Shown here: piece by piece, positions 1 through 6,939 of the stretch
Position numbering within the stretch: position 1 is the stretch's first letter
How the letters are laid out: each line of letters begins with the position of its first letter
Origin: SIG455 sp045659025
GTDB lineage: Bacteria > Bacillota > Clostridia > UMGS1810
DNA: 9,874 nucleotides
Direction: 5' to 3'
Assembly (NCBI GenBank): GCA_045659025.1
Contig: JAZOWA010000022.1
Location: 1 to 9,874, forward strand
The notes under the pieces: model-generated
The model's database searches: none
Told to the model about the DNA's origin: nothing
Seen by the model: only the letters and a program-made list of their open reading frames with translations
Translations under genes and position numbers: made by a program

Positions 1-162
1 GAATGTGCAGAGGGGATAGAAAATATCACCGTTATAAGCGGTTTTGATATAGTACCCCACGATATTAACTACTTTGCGGATTTGATGTTACACCCCAATG
101 ATGAAGGCTTTGATATTTACTATAATCAGGTAATACAAAAGATCAAGGATTCACTTAAATAA
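1..162 (+). CDS. C-terminal end of a probable SGNH/GDSL-type hydrolase (5' partial)
   Basis: The open frame enters the window in frame 1 and stops with TAA at 160-162, giving 53 residues of a longer protein. The visible part contains LHPNDEGF (residues 31-38), preceded by an Asp at residue 27. This resembles the block V Asp/His-Pro-Asn signature of SGNH/GDSL hydrolases, in which the His is the catalytic base, and the helix after it ends the fold as expected. The family includes esterases, lipases and carbohydrate or peptidoglycan O-acetyl esterases, and the substrate cannot be read from this fragment. The nucleophile Ser and the oxyanion residues lie outside the window. No terminator or convincing promoter separates it from alr 46 bases downstream, so co-transcription is likely. 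The family call rests on one motif and is moderate. Confidence 0.6.
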   Translation, partial: ECAEGIENITVISGFDIVPHDINYFADLMLHPNDEGFDIYYNQVIQKIKDSLK

Positions 163-193
163 ATTTCACCAATGTCTTTTCCCAATATAACAA

Positions 194-199
194 AAAGGA
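194..199 (+). promoter_or_regulatory. Ribosome binding site that decides the alr start
   Basis: AAAGGA at 194-199 is the only Shine-Dalgarno-like sequence ahead of alr. The in-frame ATGs at 200 and 203 lie 0 and 3 bases from it, too close for initiation. The ATG at 209 lies 9 bases away and the one at 215 lies 15 away. The start at 209 is therefore preferred. Confidence 0.7.
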
Positions 200-208
200 A
201 TGATGTTA

Positions 209-1354
209 ATGGAAATGATTAATTTCAGAGGTTATCAGAGATGCTGTGTTAAGGTTAATCTTGATGCTATCACTCATAATCTCAACGAGGTTAAAACCCG
301 TCTTCATGATGGCGTTAAGCTTATGGCGGTTGTTAAAGCGGACGCCTACGGTCATGGAAGTGCTATGGTTACCAAGCACATAGAGGATGGGATAGACTAC
401 TTTGCCGTTGCCTGCCTTGATGAAGCTCTTGCTTTGCGAGAAGACGGTATCAAAAAACCTATTCTTATACTTTCATATACCCATACATCCTTTGCAAAGG
501 ACCTGATTGAGAATGATATTACTGCCACGGTATATGACTATGCCGAGGCAAAATTCTTCTCATCTGCCGCCCTTGAGTTCGGCAAGAAACTCTCTGTACA
601 TATTGTCGTTGATACGGGTATGGGCAGAATAGGTGTTCAGGCGGATGATGAAGGCCTTGATACTGTTAAGAAGATATGCGCTCTTAAAGGTCTTAATGTA
701 GAGGGGCTCTTTTCTCACTATGCTTGTGCAGACTGCGAGGATAAGACTTCGGCAAATGAGCAGACAGAGCTTTTTGATAAATTCATTGATAATCTTGAGA
801 AGGATGGAGTCAATATCCCCATAAAGCATATCTGCAATAGCGCCGGCTCCTTGCAACTTGATAAGCAGTATGATATGTGCCGTGTGGGTATGTCTCTTTA
901 CGGCCTTTTCCCTTCAGATGAGATGGATAAGTCGGGAATCGAACTTATCCCTGCCATGAAGGTGGTGAGCAGAATAGTTCATATCAAGGATGTACCCCAG
1001 GGCTTCAAAATCGGCTATGGACACGCATATATCACTCCTTCGCCCAAACGTATAGCCACAGTAAGTATCGGCTATGCAGACGGCTATAACAGAGCATATA
1101 CAGGTGTAGGGTATGTGCTTGTAAATGGCAAAAAGGCTCCCGTTGTGGGTAAGGTTTGTATGGACCTTATTATGGTTGATGTAACGGGCATTGACGATGT
1201 GGATATAGATGCAGAGGTTGTTATCCTGGGCAGAAGCGGTGATGCCAGAATTACCGCAGAGGAACTGGGTGCTATGATAAATAGCTTCAATTATGAGGTG
1301 ATATGTACCTTTATGCCCAGAGCAAGACGAATATATTTTACAGAACAGTATTAA
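209..1354 (+). CDS. alr: Alanine racemase (PLP-dependent)
   Basis: This enzyme interconverts L- and D-alanine in the cytoplasm and supplies D-Ala for the peptidoglycan stem peptide. It is 381 residues from the ATG at 209, normal for the family. An N-terminal PLP TIM barrel carries the lysine motif VVKADAYGHG at about residues 41-50, with Lys43 the expected Schiff-base lysine. DTGMGRIG (135-142) and RVGMSLYG (225-232) follow, both conserved. The C-terminal beta domain has IGYGHAY (268-274), whose Tyr270 corresponds to the catalytic tyrosine contributed across the dimer. It also has IGYADGY (287-293), CMDLIMVDVT (317-326) and a terminal PRARRIY. All key residues are present. The ORF opens at an ATG at 200, but ribosome-binding-site spacing favours 209. 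It probably shares a transcript with the upstream hydrolase and is closed by the hairpin at 1355-1384. Confidence 0.97.
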   Translation: MEMINFRGYQRCCVKVNLDAITHNLNEVKTRLHDGVKLMAVVKADAYGHGSAMVTKHIEDGIDYFAVACLDEALALREDGIKKPILILSYTHTSFAKDLIENDITATVYDYAEAKFFSSAALEFGKKLSVHIVVDTGMGRIGVQADDEGLDTVKKICALKGLNVEGLFSHYACADCEDKTSANEQTELFDKFIDNLEKDGVNIPIKHICNSAGSLQLDKQYDMCRVGMSLYGLFPSDEMDKSGIELIPAMKVVSRIVHIKDVPQGFKIGYGHAYITPSPKRIATVSIGYADGYNRAYTGVGYVLVNGKKAPVVGKVCMDLIMVDVTGIDDVDIDAEVVILGRSGDARITAEELGAMINSFNYEVICTFMPRARRIYFTEQY

Positions 1355-1384
1355 AAAAAGACCAGTCAGCCGACTGGTCTTTTT
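1355..1384. terminator. Bidirectional rho-independent terminator between alr and the flavin reductase-like gene
   Basis: The stem GACCAGTC (1360-1367) pairs perfectly with GACTGGTC (1372-1379) around the loop AGCC. It is flanked by an A-run (1353-1359) on the left and a T-run (1380-1384) on the right, so it gives a GC stem plus U-tract on either strand. It starts immediately after the alr TAA and lies between two convergent genes, so it probably serves both. Confidence 0.93.
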
Positions 1385-1402
1385 ATTATTGTATGCATTC
1401 TT

Positions 1403-1900
1403 TTATTTAACCATAACCTTTACAATTTCAGACACATAAAGGGTGTGAAAATCTTTGTTTGGAAAGAATTTATCGCAGTAGGCTTCATCAAAGAAACTGC
1501 CTTCTTCAAGCTCTACCTCACACATCTTCTTGCAGATTATCACCACTTCTGATTCTTCAAAATAAGGAGTATCACCATCATATACAACGGTGAGTCCTGT
1601 TTTGGCAATTTTGTCTTCATCCTTTCCAGATACTCTGCCAAGATAGGTGAGCTCATCCCGATACCCTTCGCCGAGCACTGAGAGGGAAAAGGTGTCTGCA
1701 CAGTCCACAAATTCTTTGGTGTATCTCTGAGGGCGGATAAAGGTAAATGCCACGTCTTTGTTGCAGAATACTCCAAGACCTCCCCAGGAGGCGGTCATAG
1801 TATTTACTTTTTCTCCGTTTGATGCGGTTATGAGCATCCAGTCATCACCTATAAGGGAGAAGGGATTATTCTTTAATGCTTTGGGGCTGATTTCTTTCAT
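1403..1900 (-). CDS. Flavin reductase-like FMN-binding protein
   Basis: This 165-residue cytoplasmic protein has the pattern of the flavin reductase-like domain (PF01613; flavoredoxin/FMN split-barrel type). NTMTASWGGLG (33-43) is the typical FMN-phosphate/isoalloxazine loop. IRPQRYT (55-61) and FSLSVLG (71-77) follow in family order, then GRVSGKDEDK (88-97). Members bind FMN and shuttle electrons from NAD(P)H or another donor, but the partner and substrate cannot be inferred here. The start is supported by AGAAAGG (complement of 1910-1916), 9 bases from the ATG. A weak promoter candidate lies upstream on the minus strand: TTGGCA (1961-1966), 17 bases, then a poor TTTATA (1938-1943). It overlaps the uxaA terminator, so the gene may instead be reached by read-through. 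It faces alr and shares its terminator. The family call is good; the role is unknown. Confidence 0.86.
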   Translation of the reverse strand: MKEISPKALKNNPFSLIGDDWMLITASNGEKVNTMTASWGGLGVFCNKDVAFTFIRPQRYTKEFVDCADTFSLSVLGEGYRDELTYLGRVSGKDEDKIAKTGLTVVYDGDTPYFEESEVVIICKKMCEVELEEGSFFDEAYCDKFFPNKDFHTLYVSEIVKVMVK

Positions 1901-1965
1901 TTTACCCGTCCTTTCTCGTATTCAACATTTCTTGTTATATAAAATAATATTTGCTTTACTTGCCA

Positions 1966-1994
1966 AAAATACCGCAGATAACCTGCGGTATTTT
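1966..1994 (-). terminator. Terminator of the uxaB-uxaA operon
   Basis: AAAATACCGCAG (1966-1977) and CTGCGGTATTTT (1983-1994) form a perfect 12-bp stem with a 5-base loop, 4 bases after the uxaA stop codon. Read on the minus strand the 3' arm ends in a T-run (1965-1969) that largely overlaps the stem, so the U-tract is short. It probably ends the uxaBA message, with some read-through into the flavin reductase-like gene possible. Confidence 0.82.
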
Positions 1995-1997
1995 GTA

Positions 1998-3386
1998 TTA
2001 CAGTGTAACTCCGTCTTTGAAGATGGATATTTCTTCGTATCCGTATATTTCGTTCTTGGTCTTTTCGCCGTTTGCCCAGTCGATAATTCTGCCGATAAGT
2101 TCATCTGCCAACTCGTCTGCATCCTTGCCTGATATGATAGGGGATGCATCAAAATCGATCCAATTGCTCTTCTTCACGGCAAGATTGTTGTTGGTGGCAA
2201 TCTTTGCGGTAGGCACTGCGCTGCCTGCAGGAGTGCCTCGGCCTGTGGTAAAGAGGATGATGTGTACCTTTGATGCCATAAGGTTGGTAATTGCCACAAG
2301 GTCATTACCGGGTCCGTTCAAGAGGTTAAGACCGTTTGACTTTGCATCCTCACCGATATCGAGAACGTCGGTCACGGCAGAGAAGCCACCTTTTTTGATA
2401 CAACCCAAAGACTTCTCCTCCAAAGTGGTGATACCGCCTTTTTTGTTGCCGGGTGATGGGTTTTCATATATCACCTGATCGTGACGTACGTAATAATCCT
2501 TGAAATTGTTTATGAGTTTAACAGTTTTGTCAAATACATCCTTGTTGATTGCTCTTTTCATAAGCAGATGCTCTGCGCCGAACATCTCGGGCACCTCAGT
2601 CATTACACAAGTAGCGCCTTTTGCAGTCAACTTGTCGCATACACGGCCAACTAAGGGGTTGGCGGTAAGACCGCTGAAACCGTCACTGCCACCGCATTTA
2701 AGACCAACTTTGAGTTTGGATATGGGGAAGGTGCGTTTCACATATTTAGATGCATTTTCTTTAAGCTCGTCTATGAGTTTGATGCCGTCTGCAATCTCGT
2801 CTTCGCTGTCCTGACAGTTAAGGAATTTGACACGTTTGTCATCCCACTGTCCAAGCACTTCCTTGAAGGAATCAATGTAGTTGTTTTCGCAACCGAGGCC
2901 GAGCACGAGCACACCACCTGCGTTGGGGTGGTTTACCATGCTTTTGAGTATGATTCTTGTGGTGTCAAAATCATCACCCAGCTGTGAACAACCAAAGGGG
3001 TGGGGGAAACTCTTTGCTCCCGTTTCCTTTGCGAGGATATCTGCGGTTTTGTTAACACAACCAACTGTGTTTACAATCCATATATCGTTTCTTACACCAA
3101 TGTCCCCGTTCTCCCTGAGGTAACCTTCAAAGGTGAGGGAATCATCATCTGTGAAATCATAAGGGTAATCTCCCGAGAATTCATAGCTTATCTGGTCTGA
3201 GAGATTAGTTTTAACATTGTGGGTGTGGATATGTTCACCTGCTTTGATATCGCAAGTTGCATGACCGATAGGGAATCCGTATTTTATAATGTCTTCACCC
3301 TGAGCAATATCTCTGCGGGCATATTTGTGACCGTCTTCCAAATTGATTTCCACATTGTCAATACTGTCTATAATGAGTCTTTCCAT
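1998..3386 (-). CDS. uxaA: Altronate dehydratase (altronate hydrolase)
   Basis: UxaA dehydrates D-altronate to 2-keto-3-deoxy-D-gluconate in the galacturonate (isomerase) pathway. The 462-residue protein has both expected parts. An N-terminal SAF-type domain (about 1-75) carries GHKYA (19-23), IKYGFPIGHA (34-43) and GEHIHTHN (50-57). The large catalytic domain carries GDIGVRN (94-100), TVGC (107-110), GLGCENN (163-169), GLKCGGSDG (228-236), EVPEMFGAE (264-272), SPGNKKGGITTLEEKSLGC (311-329), TTGRGTP (380-386) and KIATN (395-399). It is somewhat shorter than my recollection of E. coli UxaA (about 495 residues), mostly at the extreme N-terminus. An in-frame TGA 12 bases before the ATG excludes a longer start. 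Its ribosome binding site is unusual: AAGGGA (3400-3405) sits 13 bases from the ATG. It lies 24 bases after uxaB, so the two are one operon. Confidence 0.95.
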   Translation of the reverse strand: MERLIIDSIDNVEINLEDGHKYARRDIAQGEDIIKYGFPIGHATCDIKAGEHIHTHNVKTNLSDQISYEFSGDYPYDFTDDDSLTFEGYLRENGDIGVRNDIWIVNTVGCVNKTADILAKETGAKSFPHPFGCSQLGDDFDTTRIILKSMVNHPNAGGVLVLGLGCENNYIDSFKEVLGQWDDKRVKFLNCQDSEDEIADGIKLIDELKENASKYVKRTFPISKLKVGLKCGGSDGFSGLTANPLVGRVCDKLTAKGATCVMTEVPEMFGAEHLLMKRAINKDVFDKTVKLINNFKDYYVRHDQVIYENPSPGNKKGGITTLEEKSLGCIKKGGFSAVTDVLDIGEDAKSNGLNLLNGPGNDLVAITNLMASKVHIILFTTGRGTPAGSAVPTAKIATNNNLAVKKSNWIDFDASPIISGKDADELADELIGRIIDWANGEKTKNEIYGYEEISIFKDGVTL

Positions 3387-3410
3387 CTTGGGTATTCAAT
3401 CCCTTCGTAA

Positions 3411-4724
3411 TTATTTGATATCTATAGATTCGTAGCACTTTGTAAGTTCTTCTGTAAGGAAGGAAAGATCCTCGCCCCAGAGTGTAGTGTTTTTGAGGAT
3501 AGAGGGAATATCACTCGCCTTCATAGTCTCAATCACATTGGCATCGTCGGTGGGAGTGCCGTCTTTGTAGAACTTTATAAGATAAGCAAAAGACATCATA
3601 AGGTTTGCGGGCATCTTGCCGAAACGTTTGATGTATTCAAGGATTGAGGGGAGAACCCTTACCTTGAACTTGCTCACACTGTTTAATGAAATTGATGCAC
3701 AGTAGTGGCGGATGTAGGGGTTGTTGAATCTCTCGAATACGTCCTTTGCATACTGCACAAGTTCTTCTTCGGGTAAATCAAGGGTAGGCACAATCTCGTC
3801 AAACACGCAGGAATTAACGAAAGCACTTACGGTAGCATCATCCATACAATCCTTTACTGTCTCCACACCGCAAAGCATAGCGTAGGGGATCATAGATGTA
3901 TGAGCGCCGTTCAGTATACGTACTTTTCTTGTTCTGTATCTGGGGAGATCATCTGTGAAAACCACATTAAGCTCTGCTTTGTCAAGGGGAATAGCAGAGA
4001 GAACAGCCTCTTTGTTACCCTCAATTACCCAAAGGTGGAAAAGTTCGCTGGTGTTTAACATATTGTCCTCATAGCCGAGTTCAATTTTCTCGTCCTTGGG
4101 ATAACCTGTTACGATACGGTCAACCAATGTGTTGCAGAAGGTGTTCTCCTCCTCAACCCATTTTGCAAACTCGTCACCGAGGTTCCAGTCCTTTCCGTAT
4201 TTCAAGATGATGTCTTTGAGAGTGTCACCGTTTTTGTCTATAAGTTCACAGGGAAGGAACACAAAACCCTTCATTCTGTTTTTAAATCTTCTGTGAAGAA
4301 GTGCAGTAACCTTGGCAGGGAAGGATACGGGAGGAGTATCGGTGAGAGCATCCCCCTCGTGATATGTAATACCAGATTCGGTGGTGTTTGACACTACCAC
4401 TTCAAAGTCGGGGTTGTCTGCCAAAGCGAGATAACTTTCATAATCGTCATAGGGCTTAACAGTACGGGATACACAGTCAATAATCTTGTTGTCTACTGTG
4501 GGCACACCGTTTTTAAGGCCCCTCATTACGTGGGTATATACACAATCCTGGCTGGCGAGCATATCGCACATTCCCTTTTCAATGGGCTGAACGATAACAA
4601 CGCTTCCGTTGTAGTCGGATTTTTCGTTGGTAATCTGCACAATCCAGTCAACGAATCCTCTTAAGAATCCGCCTTCGCCGAACTGAATAATCCTTTCAGG
4701 TCTGATTGTTTTTGTGTGGTTCAT
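3411..4724 (-). CDS. uxaB: Tagaturonate reductase (altronate oxidoreductase)
   Basis: UxaB reduces D-tagaturonate to D-altronate with NADH; UxaA next door uses the product. The 437-residue protein belongs to the polyol-specific long-chain (mannitol) dehydrogenase family. The dinucleotide-binding start is IIQFGEGGFLRGF (12-24), a form typical of UxaB rather than of fructuronate reductase UxuB. Other family signatures are SNTTESGI (112-119), FLPCELIDKNG (156-166) and FCNTLVDRIVTGYP (196-209). The catalytic block KVRILNGAHTS (267-277) has Lys267 as the expected catalytic lysine, with Asn and His in place. The alpha-helical C-terminal domain is intact. It is somewhat shorter than my recollection of the E. 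coli enzyme. The start is firm: GGAGG (complement of 4733-4737) lies 8 bases upstream. It is first in the operon, read from the promoter at 4783-4811. Confidence 0.95.
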   Translation of the reverse strand: MNHTKTIRPERIIQFGEGGFLRGFVDWIVQITNEKSDYNGSVVIVQPIEKGMCDMLASQDCVYTHVMRGLKNGVPTVDNKIIDCVSRTVKPYDDYESYLALADNPDFEVVVSNTTESGITYHEGDALTDTPPVSFPAKVTALLHRRFKNRMKGFVFLPCELIDKNGDTLKDIILKYGKDWNLGDEFAKWVEEENTFCNTLVDRIVTGYPKDEKIELGYEDNMLNTSELFHLWVIEGNKEAVLSAIPLDKAELNVVFTDDLPRYRTRKVRILNGAHTSMIPYAMLCGVETVKDCMDDATVSAFVNSCVFDEIVPTLDLPEEELVQYAKDVFERFNNPYIRHYCASISLNSVSKFKVRVLPSILEYIKRFGKMPANLMMSFAYLIKFYKDGTPTDDANVIETMKASDIPSILKNTTLWGEDLSFLTEELTKCYESIDIK

Positions 4725-4766
4725 TTTCTAATCCTCCCAAATCTGTGTTGAATATAAAAATCGGTC

Positions 4767-4808
4767 AAAATTCATCCACATAATTATACATCATATTGGA
4801 TGAATTTT
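4767..4808. promoter_or_regulatory. 12-bp inverted repeat straddling the uxaB promoter (candidate operator)
   Basis: AAAATTCATCCA (4767-4778) and its exact reverse complement (4797-4808) are separated by 18 bases containing the minus-strand -10 box. The upstream arm overlaps the -35 hexamer by three bases and the downstream arm covers the predicted +1. Arm centres are 30 bp apart, close to three helical turns. This suggests a repressor site for uronate control, which is inference. A weak hairpin in read-through RNA from the transporter is the alternative. Confidence 0.5.
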
Positions 4809-4811
4809 CAA
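4783..4811 (-). promoter_or_regulatory. Sigma-A type promoter of uxaB-uxaA
   Basis: On the minus strand TTGAAA (complement of 4806-4811) is followed after exactly 17 bases by a perfect TATAAT (complement of 4783-4788). Transcription would start near 4776, giving a leader of about 50 bases with a GGAGG site before uxaB. It lies in the 115-base gap between the transporter and uxaB. Confidence 0.8.
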
Positions 4812-4839
4812 TACGAAATCCTTTTAATTCCTGAAAAAA

Positions 4840-5766
4840 TCATACGATTTCATTTTGTTTTTTGTCAGGCATCTGCACCAGTAGAATTGCTCCGAACATA
4901 AGCACACAACCGAAGATTTCTCTTGCACTCAGCGCTCCTCCCGTAAGTTCCCAACCGAGAGCCACCAACACAACGGTTGCAAGGGTGGCAAACACCGACT
5001 CCAAGCTCATAAGGATCGAAGCGGATGTGGGGTCTGTGTATTTCTGACCCACAATCTGCAATGTGTATGCCACACCGCAGGATACAATACCGGCATAGGC
5101 AATATCAATCTTTGCCGCCATCACATTTGTTATGGTCGGTACTTCGTCAAAGAACATCCATATTATGTTTATTATACCGCATACAAAAAACTGCATGGCA
5201 GATAATTTGATGCCGTCAACCTTGGGTGAGAAGTGGTCAATGGCAAGTATGTGCCCCGAGAATACGAAGGCACAGCAAAACACGAGTAAATCTCCCGTGG
5301 TAAGCGTAAATCCGCCTTTTGGGATACACATAAAGTAAAGTCCTGCCACCGCTATGGCAACCGCCATAAATATCATTATGGTGGGTTTTTTGCCACGCAA
5401 AAGATTTATGACGGGTACTATAATCATATATAAAGCCGTTATGAATCCAGCCTTGCCGGGACTGGTCTCCAGCATACCCACCGTCTGCAAAGTAGTGGCA
5501 ATGCAGAGGAATACTCCGCATAGCACTCCGCCGGTTATAAGCGTCTTGTCAAATTTCATTACGGGGATGCCGTTTTTTGCTTTGTTTCTGTCAACTATAT
5601 AAATCACGGGCAAAAGCACTACACCGCCGAGAAGACATCTGATTCCGTTGAAGGCGATAGGGGGTACCACCTCTATTCCTTTGCTCTGGAATATAAAGGA
5701 TAAACCCCACAGAAAACCTGCCAGCAAAAGATATATATTTCCCTTTAATTTCTTGTTTTGCATCAT
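4840..5766 (-). CDS. EamA/DMT-superfamily membrane transporter
   Basis: This is an integral membrane protein of 308 residues with about ten hydrophobic helices arranged as two EamA repeats (roughly 10-145 and 155-300), the normal DMT architecture. Signatures include FLWGLSFIFQSKG (18-30), the loop TSPGKAGFITALYMI (101-115) and, in the second repeat, DPTSASILMSLESVFA (245-260). The substrate is not predictable; members export amino acids, nucleosides or other metabolites. It lies upstream of uxaBA on the same strand and no strong terminator intervenes, so a link to uronate use is possible but unproven. ATG codons at 5766 and 5763 are both plausible: AGGAG lies 5 and 8 bases ahead of them respectively. 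Its own promoter at 5785-5813 implies a very short leader. The family call is secure; the function is not. Confidence 0.93.
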   Translation of the reverse strand: MMQNKKLKGNIYLLLAGFLWGLSFIFQSKGIEVVPPIAFNGIRCLLGGVVLLPVIYIVDRNKAKNGIPVMKFDKTLITGGVLCGVFLCIATTLQTVGMLETSPGKAGFITALYMIIVPVINLLRGKKPTIMIFMAVAIAVAGLYFMCIPKGGFTLTTGDLLVFCCAFVFSGHILAIDHFSPKVDGIKLSAMQFFVCGIINIIWMFFDEVPTITNVMAAKIDIAYAGIVSCGVAYTLQIVGQKYTDPTSASILMSLESVFATLATVVLVALGWELTGGALSAREIFGCVLMFGAILLVQMPDKKQNEIV

Positions 5767-5784
5767 ATCAACTCCTAAGACTAG

Positions 5785-5813
5785 ATTATACCATTTTCAA
5801 AGTGGCATTTCAA
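5785..5813 (-). promoter_or_regulatory. Sigma-A type promoter of the EamA transporter
   Basis: On the minus strand TTGAAA (complement of 5808-5813), a 17-base spacer and TATAAT (complement of 5785-5790) form a near-consensus promoter, with TGG giving an extended -10. The start point would fall near 5778, only about 12 bases before the ATG and just upstream of the AGGAG site. The spacer contains an imperfect palindrome, CCATTTTCAAAGTGG (5791-5805). Confidence 0.8.
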
Positions 5814-5837
5814 CAAAAACCTACAAATCAAAGCAAT

Positions 5838-5884
5838 AAAAAAGACCCCATACTTGAATTATATAATTTTATCAAGTATGGGGT
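5838..5884 (-). terminator. Rho-independent terminator of mreB/mbl
   Basis: ACCCCATACTTGA (5845-5857) and TCAAGTATGGGGT (5872-5884) form a perfect 13-bp stem with a 14-base AT-rich loop. On the minus strand it is followed by C and six T residues (complement of 5838-5843). It begins 11 bases after the mreB stop codon. The orientation of the T-run shows it serves the minus strand. Confidence 0.93.
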
Positions 5885-5895
5885 GAAAGTTTTAA

Positions 5896-6903
5896 TTAAA
5901 ACATTCTGTTTTTGCGAAGTGTGTTCATTTCGGAGAGGGCTTTACCTGTGCCGAGCACCACGCAGGATATAGGGTCTTCGGCAACTGTTACGTTCAGTCC
6001 TGTCTCGTCGGAGAGGAGCTTGTCCAATCCTCTTATGAGTGAACCGCCACCTGTCATTATGGCGCCGCTTAAGCTGATATCGCCGATAAGTTCGGGGGGA
6101 GTACGTTCAAGTATCTCCTTTACGCCGTTCACGATTGTATCGGCGGTTTCTTTGAAAGCGGTCATAATATCATCAGAGGATACCAGCACTTCCATAGGAA
6201 GACCTGATGACATACTGCGTCCTTTGACTTTCATAAAGGTCTGCTCGTCCTGGGGATATACACAACCGATTTCCTTTTTGATTGTCTCTGCCATTCTCTC
6301 ACCGATGATGAGATTGTGGCGTTTTCTTATGTATTTTATAATATCCTGATCAAAATCATCACCTGCGGTTTTGAGGGATGAATGAACAACCATAGATCCA
6401 AGGGATATAACAGCAATATCAGTCGTGCCACCACCGATATCTATTACAATATGACCTGCAGGTCGCGCAATATCAAGACCGGCACCTATTGCAGCAGCGA
6501 TAGGTTCTTCCATAAGATATGCGCTTCTTGCACCGGCGGTAAGCATAGCATCTACCACTGCCTTTTTCTCTACCTGGGTAACCACACTGGGTATGCACAC
6601 GATAACCCTTGGCTTGAAGAATGAGAATCTCTGCACCTTTGAGAGAATGTGCTTTATCATCACGGTGGTTGCTTCGTAGTTTGATATTACGCCCTTTCTC
6701 AAAGGACGGATAACGGAGATGTCGTCAGGGTTTCTGCCAATCATCTCCTGAGCATCAGAACCCACCGCCATAAGCTTCTGTGTATTGTTGTCAATGGCCA
6801 CAACGGAAGGCTCGTTGATGATTATACCTTTGTCTTTAGTATAAACGAGGATACTTGCAGTACCCAAATCAATTGCGATTTCCTGGGGTTTGAAATTAAA
6901 CAT
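5896..6903 (-). CDS. mreB: Rod-shape determining actin homologue, MreB/Mbl family
   Basis: This bacterial actin polymerises under the membrane and guides the elongasome that inserts new side-wall peptidoglycan. The 335 residues from the chosen ATG match the usual length. Phosphate-1 loop IDLGTAS is at 11-17, NEPSVVAI at 30-37, and the catalytic Glu region MEEPIAAAIGAG at 131-142. Phosphate-2 DIGGGTTDIAV is at 155-165, ERTPPEL at 266-272, and the adenosine loop TGGGSLIRGLD at 284-294. The start at 6903 is set by GGAGG six bases upstream; the frame continues to an ATG at 6948 but that 15-residue extension lacks a site and family support. MreC and MreD do not follow: the gene ends at a terminator and has its own promoter. 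It could therefore be Mbl or MreBH rather than MreB proper, which the sequence alone does not settle. Confidence 0.94.
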   Translation of the reverse strand: MFNFKPQEIAIDLGTASILVYTKDKGIIINEPSVVAIDNNTQKLMAVGSDAQEMIGRNPDDISVIRPLRKGVISNYEATTVMIKHILSKVQRFSFFKPRVIVCIPSVVTQVEKKAVVDAMLTAGARSAYLMEEPIAAAIGAGLDIARPAGHIVIDIGGGTTDIAVISLGSMVVHSSLKTAGDDFDQDIIKYIRKRHNLIIGERMAETIKKEIGCVYPQDEQTFMKVKGRSMSSGLPMEVLVSSDDIMTAFKETADTIVNGVKEILERTPPELIGDISLSGAIMTGGGSLIRGLDKLLSDETGLNVTVAEDPISCVVLGTGKALSEMNTLRKNRMF

Positions 6904-6909
6904 AATTTT

Positions 6910-6914
6910 CCTCC
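6910..6914 (-). promoter_or_regulatory. Ribosome binding site fixing the mreB/mbl start
   Basis: GGAGG on the minus strand (complement of 6910-6914) lies six bases before the ATG at 6903 and inside the possible 15-residue N-terminal extension. This argues strongly for the internal start. Confidence 0.85.
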
Positions 6915-6939
6915 ACATCAGATTTCGACTATATATTCC

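Noticed and set aside
163..199. Possible promoter for alr using TATAAC at 186-191
   Set aside because: No acceptable -35 lies at 16-18 bases, and the start site would fall on or beyond the ribosome binding site.
560..856. Minus-strand open frame within alr
   Set aside because: It is entirely antisense to conserved alr motifs and has no promoter or ribosome binding site.
1951..2478. Long plus-strand open frame (175 codons) opposite the 3' end of uxaA
   Set aside because: It is antisense to a well-conserved enzyme, has no ribosome binding site, overlaps the terminator at 1966-1994, and its translation resembles no family I know.
4767..4808. Inverted repeat read as a classic terminator for the EamA gene
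   Set aside because: The stem is AT-rich with an 18-base loop, and no T-run directly follows the 3' arm on the minus strand. The loop contains a perfect -10 box, so a promoter/operator reading fits better.
4725..4839. Riboswitch or structured leader ahead of uxaB
   Set aside because: The predicted leader is only about 50 bases and I see no conserved aptamer pattern or stable hairpin wholly inside it.
5912..6349. Plus-strand open frame (145 codons) opposite mreB/mbl
   Set aside because: It is a shadow of a strongly conserved actin gene, and its Ser/Pro-rich composition is typical of antisense translation.
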